Below are positions 33,777-41,221 of a stretch of 64,000 bases of DNA, in pieces. The stretch comes from Myxococcales bacterium (lineage in GTDB: Bacteria > Myxococcota_A > Polyangia > Polyangiales > Polyangiaceae): the NCBI GenBank assembly GCA_016712525.1, contig JADJQX010000006.1:1116001-1180000 (forward strand). Direction: 5' to 3'. Below the pieces are notes generated by a model, which did no database searches, was not told the DNA's origin, and saw only the letters and a program-made list of their open reading frames with translations. Position numbers and translations under genes: made by a program. Positions within the stretch are counted from its first letter, which is position 1. Each line of letters starts with the position of its first letter.

Positions 33777-35830
33777 CGCTCGATCCTCGCGCCCACGATA
33801 GCGAGCGTGGGGAGCCCCGTGATGGGCGCCTCGCGATCGAACCCCGCCGAGTACGCCATCTCTTCGACGTTCCTTGCCGCCGTCACGTTCATGACGTCTA
33901 GGTAAGCGGTCACGGTGGCCCCTCGGCCGAACGAGAACGTGCGGTCGAGGCGCGCGTCGAGCTGGAAGAAAGCCGGGAGACGCGCTGTGCCGGTGCCGCC
34001 AAGCACCGGATCGTACCTGTCGGCGAGCGCGTCGTAGGTGCGGCCCACCACCGGCGTGAACGGGTAGCCGGACGACGCGCGTCCACGAACCCCGAAGGTG
34101 AACCCCGCGAAGGTCTGCGACACGACGACGGAGAGGGTGTGCGGCTGGTCGAAGTCGAACCTACGGAAGGTCGCGTCCTCGAGGTTGCGCCGCTCGCTTC
34201 GGCTCACCGTGTACGCGACGAGCGCCGTGAGGCCGAACGACGTCCGTGCCCGCACGAGCCACTGCGCGCCGAGCACGCGGCCCTCGCCGTTCTGGGTGAG
34301 GGCGCGCGCGAGCTTGGGGCTCGGCAGGCGCGTCCGCACGGCGAGGTCGCGGAGCTCCTTGGCGAACACGACCATCTCGAGGGACACCCCTTCCGCGAGG
34401 CGGAGCGACTCCCCGAAGGTGAGGTGCGTCGCCTTCGCGAGCCCGAGCTCGGGTGTGCCGAAGACGGCGGACAGATCCTCGGGCCGCGGAGCCTCGTGGT
34501 ACAGCCCGTACGAAGCGGAGAGCGCGAGCGCCTCGGTCACCGCGACGCGCGCCGACACGCGGGGCGCGAGCGCGGGCTCGAGCCGCGACAAGCCCGTGGG
34601 CGGTGTCTGCCCGATGGGGGGGACCGACCTCGAGCCATCGAGGAGGTACGTGTCGACGCGCAGCCCCGGGCTCAGCGTGGCCGGCCCGAGGCGAACGTCG
34701 GCGTGGGCGAAGGGCGCGACGTCGACTCCGTGCACGGTGAACGAGTCCTCCGCGAGGTCCCCCCCGGGCGGTCGCCCGAACACGTTCGGATCGCCCTCGC
34801 GCGCCGGGATGGTGAGCGAGCCCCGCCGCGTGACGTCCGTCGCGGTGCCGAGCACGTCGACGCCGGTCGTGAACGCGACCCACGACGCGGGGCGGGTGCG
34901 CGTCGATGCGCGGACGCCGTACACCGTGGCGCTCCGCGAGAGCTCGGCGGGCGCAACACCGAAGGACCGCTCGTCGCTCGCCGCGTCGCGCCCGACGAAC
35001 GGCACGACGATGCTCGTCGTCTCCGCGGTCACCTTCGTGTACCGCGCATAGACGCGGCCGAACGAGGCGTGCGTCGAGGCCGTGCGGGTCACGGCGGGAT
35101 CCGTGGCCGTCACGCTTCGCGCCGTCGCGCCGCTCGCCCCGAGCGCGACGACGTCGAGGGTCTCTCCGTCGGAGACGTCGATCGCCACCTTCGCCTGTGC
35201 GTCGCCGTAGCGTGGCACGGGGAAGACTTCGCCCACGTCGTCGGCCGAGACGAGCCTCACGAACGCGTCGAGCCAGCTCTTGCGAACGCCGAGCGAGACG
35301 CGGACGCGCGGCCCCAGACCGAAGCCGACCCGGGCCGAACCGTCGAGCGTGTCGAAGGCGACGCGCCCGCTCTCTCCCTTCGCGAGCGCGTGGGTCTCGA
35401 GACGGTAGAGGCCCCCGAGCCCGCGGCCGTACTCCGGGCCGTACCCGCCGGGGACGAGCTCGACGGCTCCGAGGAGATCACTCGGCACGACGCCCCGAAC
35501 GCCGCTCGGGTGGAACACGAACGGCACCTCGACGCCGTCGATGGAGAATCGGGTCTCGGACGGCGCGGATCCCCAGACGATCACGTCGCTCGAGCCGAGC
35601 GCCGGGCGCGACACACCGGGCAGCACATGGACGACACGCACGGCGTCGTCCTGGGTCCCCGCCACGGTGCGCGCCTCGTCGGCCGCGAGCCTCACCTGCG
35701 TGGGCTCGTGACGCTCGCGCGGTCGACCTCGCACGGCGACGCTCGTGTCGGCGCGGGGGGGCTCGGCTCGCGCCGTCGCTGGGACCGTCGCCGCCGTGAG
35801 CTCGAGCGCGAGAGCGAGCGTGCGCCTCAT
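33773..35830 (-). CDS. TonB-dependent outer-membrane receptor
   Basis: About 685 aa from ATG 35830, which begins a signal peptide (MRRTLALALELTAATVPATARA) and overlaps the stop of the preceding gene (ATGA). The plug domain (about 45-150) has DDAVRVVHVLPGVSRP, FSIDGVEVPFVFHPSGVRG and LVPGGYGPEYGRGLGGLY, typical of TonB receptors. The barrel follows to the end (DRTFSFGRGATVTAYLDVMNV, terminal VGARIER). There is no N-terminal carboxypeptidase-like or signalling extension. It would import a bound ligand using TonB/ExbBD energy; those genes are not in the window. Its operon contains a periplasmic binding protein, a porin and three lipoproteins, which points to a dedicated uptake route. Confidence 0.88.
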   Translation of the reverse strand: MRRTLALALELTAATVPATARAEPPRADTSVAVRGRPRERHEPTQVRLAADEARTVAGTQDDAVRVVHVLPGVSRPALGSSDVIVWGSAPSETRFSIDGVEVPFVFHPSGVRGVVPSDLLGAVELVPGGYGPEYGRGLGGLYRLETHALAKGESGRVAFDTLDGSARVGFGLGPRVRVSLGVRKSWLDAFVRLVSADDVGEVFPVPRYGDAQAKVAIDVSDGETLDVVALGASGATARSVTATDPAVTRTASTHASFGRVYARYTKVTAETTSIVVPFVGRDAASDERSFGVAPAELSRSATVYGVRASTRTRPASWVAFTTGVDVLGTATDVTRRGSLTIPAREGDPNVFGRPPGGDLAEDSFTVHGVDVAPFAHADVRLGPATLSPGLRVDTYLLDGSRSVPPIGQTPPTGLSRLEPALAPRVSARVAVTEALALSASYGLYHEAPRPEDLSAVFGTPELGLAKATHLTFGESLRLAEGVSLEMVVFAKELRDLAVRTRLPSPKLARALTQNGEGRVLGAQWLVRARTSFGLTALVAYTVSRSERRNLEDATFRRFDFDQPHTLSVVVSQTFAGFTFGVRGRASSGYPFTPVVGRTYDALADRYDPVLGGTGTARLPAFFQLDARLDRTFSFGRGATVTAYLDVMNVTAARNVEEMAYSAGFDREAPITGLPTLAIVGARIER

Positions 35831-36690
35831 GGGACATCGAGCTCGAGCGCGAGGGCACCCGCTCCGCGCCCGTGGTCTCCTCGGGTGTCGTAGGGCGTCG
35901 AGAGCCCACGTGCGGCCCCGACGAGGGCGCCGTCGAGCCACGCCTCGACCTCGTAGTGCGCGACGGCGGCCGAGCAGAGCGAGAAGGTGTCGACGCGCGC
36001 CGTGTAGCGCCCGGACGCCGGCCTGGACCGGTAGACGACGTGCTCGGTGCGGACGCCGTCCGGCGCGCACGACGCGAACGCGTCGACGTCGAGCACACCG
36101 GCGCTCGCGCCTCCGTCGGGCGCGGGTGGTGAGTCCTTTGCGACCTCGACGCCGGTCGGCCCGGTGACGCGGAGATCGAGATCGGCGGGCTCGTCCCACG
36201 TGAGCCGTACGACGAGGGCGCCTTCGGGCAAGCGGGTCGGCGCGATGACGATCGGGCGCGTGAGGCGCGCTCCGGGCCTACCCTCGCGGTCGACGCCCAT
36301 CACCACGAGGGTTCGTGTCCCGAGCTTCGCGCGCGCCGAGATCCCGATCGACGCGGCGAACGTCGGCGCCTCGGGCGCCGTCACGTCCGGCGGTGAAGCG
36401 GTGAGCGTCCAGTACCCGACGTCTCCCTCGAGCGCGACGAGCACCCCCGTCGCCGCGCGCCCGAGCGAGCCCGACGCGGCGCCGACCGTACCCCGCGCCA
36501 CGCGTGGCGCCGCCGACAACGTGAGCACGGGGGGCCCGTCGCCGTCCGTGGGGAGCGCCCCGCGCGTGAGCCGCGCGCCGGTCACGCGGAGCTCGGCGTC
36601 CGCGCCCACGTCGATCGTCGTGGCCGAGCAGGCCGCGGCGACGAGGCTCGCGAGGGCGAACGGGAGGGCGCGGCGGAGGGCTTCGCGCAT
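35827..36690 (-). CDS. Lipoprotein with DUF2135/YfaP-like domain
   Basis: About 287 aa from ATG 36690. The signal has lipobox AAAC (about residues 18-21). The N-terminal half is beta-rich without a known family. The C-terminal half has LVVRLTWDEPADLDLRVTGP, GVLDVDAFASC and SGRYTARVDTFSLC, the pattern of the YfaP/DUF2135 domain (LTW-x-x-PADLDL-x-V ... G-x-LD-x-D ... G-x-Y), a beta-sandwich often attached to secreted or surface proteins. Both boundaries overlap neighbours: TGATG with the porin before it and ATGA with the TonB receptor after it. The function is unknown. Confidence 0.75.
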   Translation of the reverse strand: MREALRRALPFALASLVAAACSATTIDVGADAELRVTGARLTRGALPTDGDGPPVLTLSAAPRVARGTVGAASGSLGRAATGVLVALEGDVGYWTLTASPPDVTAPEAPTFAASIGISARAKLGTRTLVVMGVDREGRPGARLTRPIVIAPTRLPEGALVVRLTWDEPADLDLRVTGPTGVEVAKDSPPAPDGGASAGVLDVDAFASCAPDGVRTEHVVYRSRPASGRYTARVDTFSLCSAAVAHYEVEAWLDGALVGAARGLSTPYDTRGDHGRGAGALALELDVP

Positions 36691-37973
36691 CAGAACCCCA
36701 CCACCGCGCGGAAGGTGAGCGAGTCGTCCGGCAGGGTGGTCGACGTCCCCGTGGGGCTCCTGCCGAAGGGGTTCTTTCGGTGATCGTACTCGACGACGAG
36801 GCGAGCTTTTTTCCAGCGGATCATCGCGAGGAGGGCCCACGTCGAGAGGCTCGTGTCACGCGGCACGCGCACGAACGGGAGGGCCTCGTCGGCGTCGGTG
36901 TCCGGATCGTAGGTGTCGAAGCGGACACCCACGAGGCCGAGCGGGGTGAGCTCTTGGGTGAGGCTGACGGTGGCGCCGAGCTCGCGGAGATCCCGGCCGG
37001 CGGCGACAGGATCCGCCACGAGCGTCCCACGTCCGAGGTTCTTCGCGCGTACGAGCTCGCCGCGCGCGGTGAGGTCGCCGAGGCCTGGGAGGGTCAGCGT
37101 CGCGTTCACGTCGGCGCCGAGCGCGAACCTCCGAAACCCTTCGGACGGCGTGCCGGGCGCCCCCGGGAGCACGCGGAGCTCGGGCACGTCCACGATTCCA
37201 TCGCCGTTCTCGTCCCGCCATTGGACGGCGTCCTTCGTGGGCGGCGAGCCCGCGTGGAACCCTCGCCCGGTGAGCCCCGAGACGCCGGCGGAGAGCCGCA
37301 GCGCGCCGAAGATCGAGCCCGTCCCGCCGACCCGGAAGACGAGGTCTTTGCTCGTGTCGGGATCTTGCCCGGGGAACGTGCGGTTGCCGATCGGGGAGCC
37401 GTTCACGACGGCGAACGCGTAGCTTACGTGGCCGAAGCCACCCATGATCCGCACGCCGAGGTCGTACGACTGTGGCACGAGCTCGTTGGCGAAGGTGCTG
37501 CGCTCGAGGAAAGGCCGGACGTTCTCGCGCTCGGGCACCTCGTAGCCGAAGGGGGTCATGAGGAGCCCCGCCGACACGGCGAAGGTCGGGCGAGCGAAGG
37601 TGGCGCGCGCGAGCTCCGCCGGGCCGCGGTAGGGCTCGGACGCGGGCCACTTGAAGGTCGCCTCGGCGGCGAACGGGCGCACCTGGGGCCCCGCGATCGT
37701 GTTCGCGTCGAGCTCGAGGGCGCCGTGGAGGTACCCCTGATCGGACTCCGCCCGGAGGCGCGCGCGACGAAGCAAGAAGCGGCTCTCGTTGAGCGGCGCC
37801 CCCGTCGATGGGTCGAGCTGGCTCTCGGACGATTGCCGGAACGCGACGGCGTCGACGTGCACGTACCCCGAGAGCGCGAGCGGTCTCCCCTCGTCCGCCG
37901 CGCGCGCTCGCGCGGGTGGGAGAGCGAGCCCCGCCGCGACGACGACCCCGAGAAAGACCCGCCTTCGCGTCAC
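36690..37973 (-). CDS. Porin of the phosphate-selective O/P type
   Basis: About 427 aa. GTG 37973 gives a signal peptide (about 30 residues, ending ARARA) and overlaps the stop before it (GTGA). The barrel has LALSGYVHVDAVAFRQS, SRFLLRRARLRAESD, ATFARPTFAVSAGLLMTPFGYEVPE, PQSYDLGVRIMGG, and a final ARLVVEYDHRKNPFG ... FRAVVGF. The sequence FLLRRARL followed by VSAGLLMTPFG(Y) is typical of porin O/P proteins. These are anion-preferring channels for phosphate or polyphosphate in Pseudomonas. Placement with a binding protein and TonB receptor supports a role in ligand entry. Confidence 0.78.
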   Translation of the reverse strand: MTRRRVFLGVVVAAGLALPPARARAADEGRPLALSGYVHVDAVAFRQSSESQLDPSTGAPLNESRFLLRRARLRAESDQGYLHGALELDANTIAGPQVRPFAAEATFKWPASEPYRGPAELARATFARPTFAVSAGLLMTPFGYEVPERENVRPFLERSTFANELVPQSYDLGVRIMGGFGHVSYAFAVVNGSPIGNRTFPGQDPDTSKDLVFRVGGTGSIFGALRLSAGVSGLTGRGFHAGSPPTKDAVQWRDENGDGIVDVPELRVLPGAPGTPSEGFRRFALGADVNATLTLPGLGDLTARGELVRAKNLGRGTLVADPVAAGRDLRELGATVSLTQELTPLGLVGVRFDTYDPDTDADEALPFVRVPRDTSLSTWALLAMIRWKKARLVVEYDHRKNPFGRSPTGTSTTLPDDSLTFRAVVGF

Positions 37974-38281
37974 GGGACCGGAGGGAGGCCCCCGTCGGGC
38001 AGGAGCTTCGGGAGCACGGGGTTCTTGGCGATACGGACCGCGGTCGTGCACGCGTTGATGATCTCGGCGTGGGTCTTCGGGTCGTCGAAGCAGTCTTTGG
38101 GTCCTCCGTCGGAGAGGCCGGAGTCCGAGGGCTCGGTGGTGGGTGACGTCCTCGGCGCCGGCGCGCGCGCGTCCACGGTCGACTCTTTGATGCTCGTGTC
38201 GTCGCACGCCGCGAGCGCGAGGCCCGTGAGCACGACGGGCACGACGAACATGAGAGGGGAGAGGCGCGTGTCGCGGTTCAT
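37970..38281 (-). CDS. Small lipoprotein of the envelope operon
   Basis: A 103-aa lipoprotein with lipobox LAAC (about residues 22-25) and then a Ser/Thr/Asp-rich linker. Two cysteines lie in the C-terminal third (KDCFDD, INACTTAV). The rest is not recognised. Its start ATG 38281 overlaps the stop of the binding-protein gene and its stop overlaps the porin GTG. It is real by virtue of the signal, the double overlap and codon use. It could be a small accessory or anchoring subunit. Confidence 0.7.
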   Translation of the reverse strand: MNRDTRLSPLMFVVPVVLTGLALAACDDTSIKESTVDARAPAPRTSPTTEPSDSGLSDGGPKDCFDDPKTHAEIINACTTAVRIAKNPVLPKLLPDGGLPPVP

Positions 38282-39525
38282 CGGGCCTCGCAGTAGCCGT
38301 GTCGGCAGACGCCGGCGGCGCACGGGGTGGTGGCGGAGCACGCGGCGCACGTGGTGCTGCCGCCCGGGACCTTCGCCTCGAAGGCGCACGTGCAGGGCTC
38401 GGGTGGCGCGAAGAGCGACAGATCGCCCCCGTCGGCGGTGCGGGTGACGCGCATCGCGCACTCGGGCACGAGGCCGCTCGCGGTGACGGAGTCGAGGCCG
38501 TCGAGCCCCGGCTCCACGCGCTTCCCGAGGACGAGCTCGAGCACCCTGCGCGCGTTCGCGTCGATGGGGATGCCCGCGCCGTCCACGCGGACGATGTAGG
38601 GCGTGGGTGACCAGGGGAGGTAGTGACCGTCCCGCACGTTGCGTTTGTCGAACGCGGTGGCGCTCGTGTCGGGGAAGTAGGCGTACCGCTGGCCGAACGC
38701 GCGGAAGGCGAGGAGCTTCACGCGCTCCCGCACGGTGTCGTAGACCTCGGTCCCCATGAGGCCGATCGTCGCGCTCGGGTTCGGCGATGCGGCGACGAGC
38801 GCGAGCACCTCGGTCGAGGTGTTGTTCGGTGGGACCGTGCCGCGGAGCGCGCTCGCGCGGAGCCCCATCGCCGCGGCCAAGGTGAGCGCGGTGCTCGCCG
38901 TCGGGCCGCGCGAGAACCGGAGCGCCTGATCGAGCCACGGGTTGGCTGCCCCGTCTCCCGCGGGGAACCCGTACGCGAAGTACCCCTCCTCGGCCGTGAT
39001 CGCGACCTCGGGGCTCGCGAGCGGCACGATGAGCCCGTAGGCCTGGACGGGGCCGTTCGTCACCGCGACATCGGCCGGCTTCGTCGGGAGGGTGGGGCAG
39101 CTCGAGAGGTACGTCGCGCCGATGCCGAGCCCAATGGGATGGCCCCCGGGATCGTCGGCCTCGCAGGTGGGCGAGGGCATCTTCGGGTCCCACGTCGGGT
39201 CCTCGCCGGGCATGGGCACGTAGCGGATCGGTCGCGCGCCCGTCGCGTCGTTCACGAGGGCCTTGCCGCCGTACATGTCCGCCGCGAGCGTGCACGTCGG
39301 CAGGTTCTTGTAGACGATGCGCAGGGGCGACCCCGACCGCGCGAGCGCATACCCGAGGCGCTTCAGGAGCGGCTCTTGGGTGTCTCCGTTCTCGACGTAC
39401 ACGACGGGCTGGGGTCCGAGCGTGCTGCACGGGGCGGCGAGCCCTTCGCGCGCGGCAGCCGTGAGCGCCAGGCCCACGAGCAGGCCCGCGAGAGGCCCAG
39501 GGCACCGGACGGGCGTTGGCTTCAT
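38278..39525 (-). CDS. PstS/PBP-like periplasmic binding protein with Cys-rich tail
   Basis: About 415 aa. ATG 39525 is followed by a signal peptide ending about EGLAAPC. The body has the look of the PstS/PBP-like superfamily: VAVTNGPVQAYGLIVPLASPEVAITAEEGYFAYG, PNPSATIGLMGTEVYD, and RVKLLAFRAFGQRYAYFPDTSATAFDKRNVRDGHYLPWS, which resemble the SF-anion binding and hinge segments of phosphate-type binders. After about residue 345 there are ten cysteines in 70 residues (CAMRV, CTCAF, CAACS, CAAGVCRHGYC), probably a disulfide-rich tail. No ABC permease or ATPase gene follows, so the bound ligand may be passed to the outer-membrane system or to an importer encoded elsewhere. This is the first gene of the six-gene operon. 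Confidence 0.7.
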   Translation of the reverse strand: MKPTPVRCPGPLAGLLVGLALTAAAREGLAAPCSTLGPQPVVYVENGDTQEPLLKRLGYALARSGSPLRIVYKNLPTCTLAADMYGGKALVNDATGARPIRYVPMPGEDPTWDPKMPSPTCEADDPGGHPIGLGIGATYLSSCPTLPTKPADVAVTNGPVQAYGLIVPLASPEVAITAEEGYFAYGFPAGDGAANPWLDQALRFSRGPTASTALTLAAAMGLRASALRGTVPPNNTSTEVLALVAASPNPSATIGLMGTEVYDTVRERVKLLAFRAFGQRYAYFPDTSATAFDKRNVRDGHYLPWSPTPYIVRVDGAGIPIDANARRVLELVLGKRVEPGLDGLDSVTASGLVPECAMRVTRTADGGDLSLFAPPEPCTCAFEAKVPGGSTTCAACSATTPCAAGVCRHGYCEAR

Positions 39526-39572
39526 CCCGTTGGCGTACAACGAGGAACAAGAAGGATCAATAAGGACAATTT

Positions 39573-39589
39573 GGGGAACGACGTTCCCC
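39573..39589. promoter_or_regulatory. Perfect palindrome upstream of envelope operon (candidate operator)
   Basis: GGGGAACG-A-CGTTCCCC, 8-bp arms around one base. It lies 48 nt before the ATG of the binding-protein gene and 29 nt after the stop of the regulator gene. On the minus strand no T-run follows, so a simple terminator is unlikely; as DNA it is an ideal site for a homodimeric regulator such as the HTH/PBP protein next door. It can also form a 6-bp RNA stem with a 5-nt loop. Confidence 0.5.
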
Positions 39590-39617
39590 TTCGGTGCCCG
39601 GGGGGCTCCGCGGGCGG

Positions 39618-40511
39618 TTACGTCCCGTTCTCGTACCGGATCGCGCCGGCGTGCGAGGCGTCGTACCCGGCGAGACGGGCCAGGGCGCGCCGGAAGGTGG
39701 CGGTCTGGGCGACCTCGCACGTCGCGATGGCGGCCTTGGTGCCGAGATCTTCGGCGAAGAGGAGCAGCTCGTAGGGCTCGCGGGCGATCGTGAGGAACCG
39801 GAGCCCCGCGCGCTCCGCCCACGCGGCGGTCGTGAGGGCGAGGTCGGCCTCGCCGCGGTGGACGGCGAGCACGGCGTCCCGGTGCGAAGGGTAGGCGGTC
39901 TCGGCGAAGGCGAGGCGCTCGCGTGTGAGCGTTGCGTCGGCGAGGGCTCGATCGAGGTGCCCGCGGATGCCCGCGCTCGGAGGCCTTCCCGCGAGGTGCT
40001 TTCGTTCGAGGGCGCGGAGCGACGACGGCGCCTTCTTCGCCGCGAGCCCGACCTCGCGCGTGACCAGGTGGATGCGCGCGAGGCGCACGTCGGCGAGGGC
40101 GCGTGGCGGTGGGCCCCCGTGGTACGCCGCGAAGAGCACCTCGCGGCGTTCGAGGGCGGAGCGCGCCGAGGTCGCGTCGGCCTGGACGAAGCCGAGGTAT
40201 GTCCCGCGCGCGCGGAGCGCTTCGAGGAGAACGTCCACCACGACGTCGCCGTTCGCGGCGAGGAGCGGCGGTGGCCCTGCGCGGAGAGCCATGGTCTCGG
40301 GCCGCTCGGGCGCCGGCTCGGTCCGCGGGGCAGGCGCGTCCTTCGCGACGGGCTCGCCGGCCCACGCGCGCACCTCGGCCTCGACGAAGCGCCACTCAGA
40401 GCCCACCCGATGCGCTGGCAGCCCACGCGCGAGCAGCCGATACACCTGCTTCGGGTGCACCCGGAGGAGCTTCGCGACGTCACGCGTGAGGAGCAGAGGG
40501 CGAGAGGTCAC
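39618..40511 (-). CDS. One-component regulator: excisionase-type HTH plus PBP-like ligand domain
   Basis: About 297 aa. GTG 40511 starts VTSRPLLLTRDVAKLLRVHPKQVYRLLARGLPAHRVGSEW, an HTH_17/MerR-like DNA-binding unit (about 1-50). A Pro/Glu linker is followed by a PBP-like domain (about 75-297) with VDVLLEALRARGTYLGFVQADA, GIRGHLDRALADA, HRDAVLAVHRGEADLALTTAAWAERAGL and PYELLLFAEDLG. This fusion is the bacterial type often found beside molybdate or tungstate transport genes, where the PBP-like part binds the ligand. Here it precedes the six-gene uptake operon, with a perfect palindrome between them, so it very likely controls that operon. It is coded in the same direction as the operon and as the Septu-like pair. 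Confidence 0.82.
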   Translation of the reverse strand: MTSRPLLLTRDVAKLLRVHPKQVYRLLARGLPAHRVGSEWRFVEAEVRAWAGEPVAKDAPAPRTEPAPERPETMALRAGPPPLLAANGDVVVDVLLEALRARGTYLGFVQADATSARSALERREVLFAAYHGGPPPRALADVRLARIHLVTREVGLAAKKAPSSLRALERKHLAGRPPSAGIRGHLDRALADATLTRERLAFAETAYPSHRDAVLAVHRGEADLALTTAAWAERAGLRFLTIAREPYELLLFAEDLGTKAAIATCEVAQTATFRRALARLAGYDASHAGAIRYENGT

Positions 40512-40549
40512 CGAGACAGGGTAGACGAGGTGCGAGCTCTCGCGAACGG

Positions 40550-41221
40550 TCAACGGCTCATCGCCTCGAGGAACCCGAGGTGCGGGAGGTGCTTCGAAGA
40601 CGACTGCGCGGCGAGGTACTTCCGAAGGGCCGGCTTCCCGTGCCCGTAGCCCTGTCGGTGGGCGTTCTCTTTCGCCGTCTCGAGGGCAACCTTTCGCATC
40701 CGCGGAAGCTCCGCGCCGTTCAGGCCAAGGGTCTCCTCGACGTCCCTGCGAACCGCGGCGTCGTCGGACGTGATGTAGATCTCGGAGACACCCGGAGCTG
40801 TGTCCCGGCGCTCGTAGCGCACACGGTTCACACTCACTCTGCTCGTGGGGTCGACCGTGATCACCGTCTGGTGTTGCGCGGAGTCGCACGTGCGTGAATC
40901 GTTGCAGGACCCGAGCAGGTTCTCCCACGTGAGAGCCGAGCCCGGCGCTTCGTCCAGCGGCGTTCGATGCGCGATCCGCATGTTGTGGGTCGTGGTCTGG
41001 GTAGCACCTTCACCGAACGTTCGGCCGGGCTTGCCCGTTTGGATGCGTCGCTCGCAGAACGCGCAGAGGTAGCCCTGCTCCTTCGCGAGCGACAGACGCA
41101 CTTCGTCCTTGTCTAGGCTGTTGAAGGCCGCGCGCGCCTTCTCGGTCGTGTCGAGCTCGGGCTTGTCGCGACAGGCCTGCGTGATGGTTTCGGGGGCGGG
41201 CCCCTTCTGCACGTACCTCAC
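40550..41221 (-). CDS. ptuB: PtuB-like HNH nuclease (Septu-type defence)
   Basis: About 223 aa from GTG 41221, overlapping the ATPase stop (GTGA). It has the HNH/TIGR02646 pattern: YLCAFCERRI (Cys53, Cys56), a conserved His (His85) in MRIAHRTPLD, NLLGSCNDSRTCDS (Asn101, Cys106, Cys112) and NRVRYERRD later. The Cys pairs probably bind a structural metal and the His-Asn-His cluster is catalytic. In Septu, PtuB is the nuclease that cleaves nucleic acid when freed or triggered by the PtuA ATPase. The adjacent ATPase and the overlap support this reading; TIGR02646 proteins also occur with some retrons, but no reverse transcriptase is nearby. Confidence 0.75.
   Translation of the reverse strand: MRYVQKGPAPETITQACRDKPELDTTEKARAAFNSLDKDEVRLSLAKEQGYLCAFCERRIQTGKPGRTFGEGATQTTTHNMRIAHRTPLDEAPGSALTWENLLGSCNDSRTCDSAQHQTVITVDPTSRVSVNRVRYERRDTAPGVSEIYITSDDAAVRRDVEETLGLNGAELPRMRKVALETAKENAHRQGYGHGKPALRKYLAAQSSSKHLPHLGFLEAMSR

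Noticed and set aside
40550..41221. Retron-associated HNH effector
   Set aside because: TIGR02646-like proteins occur with some retrons, but no reverse transcriptase gene or msr-msd-like structure is visible nearby; Septu fits better.
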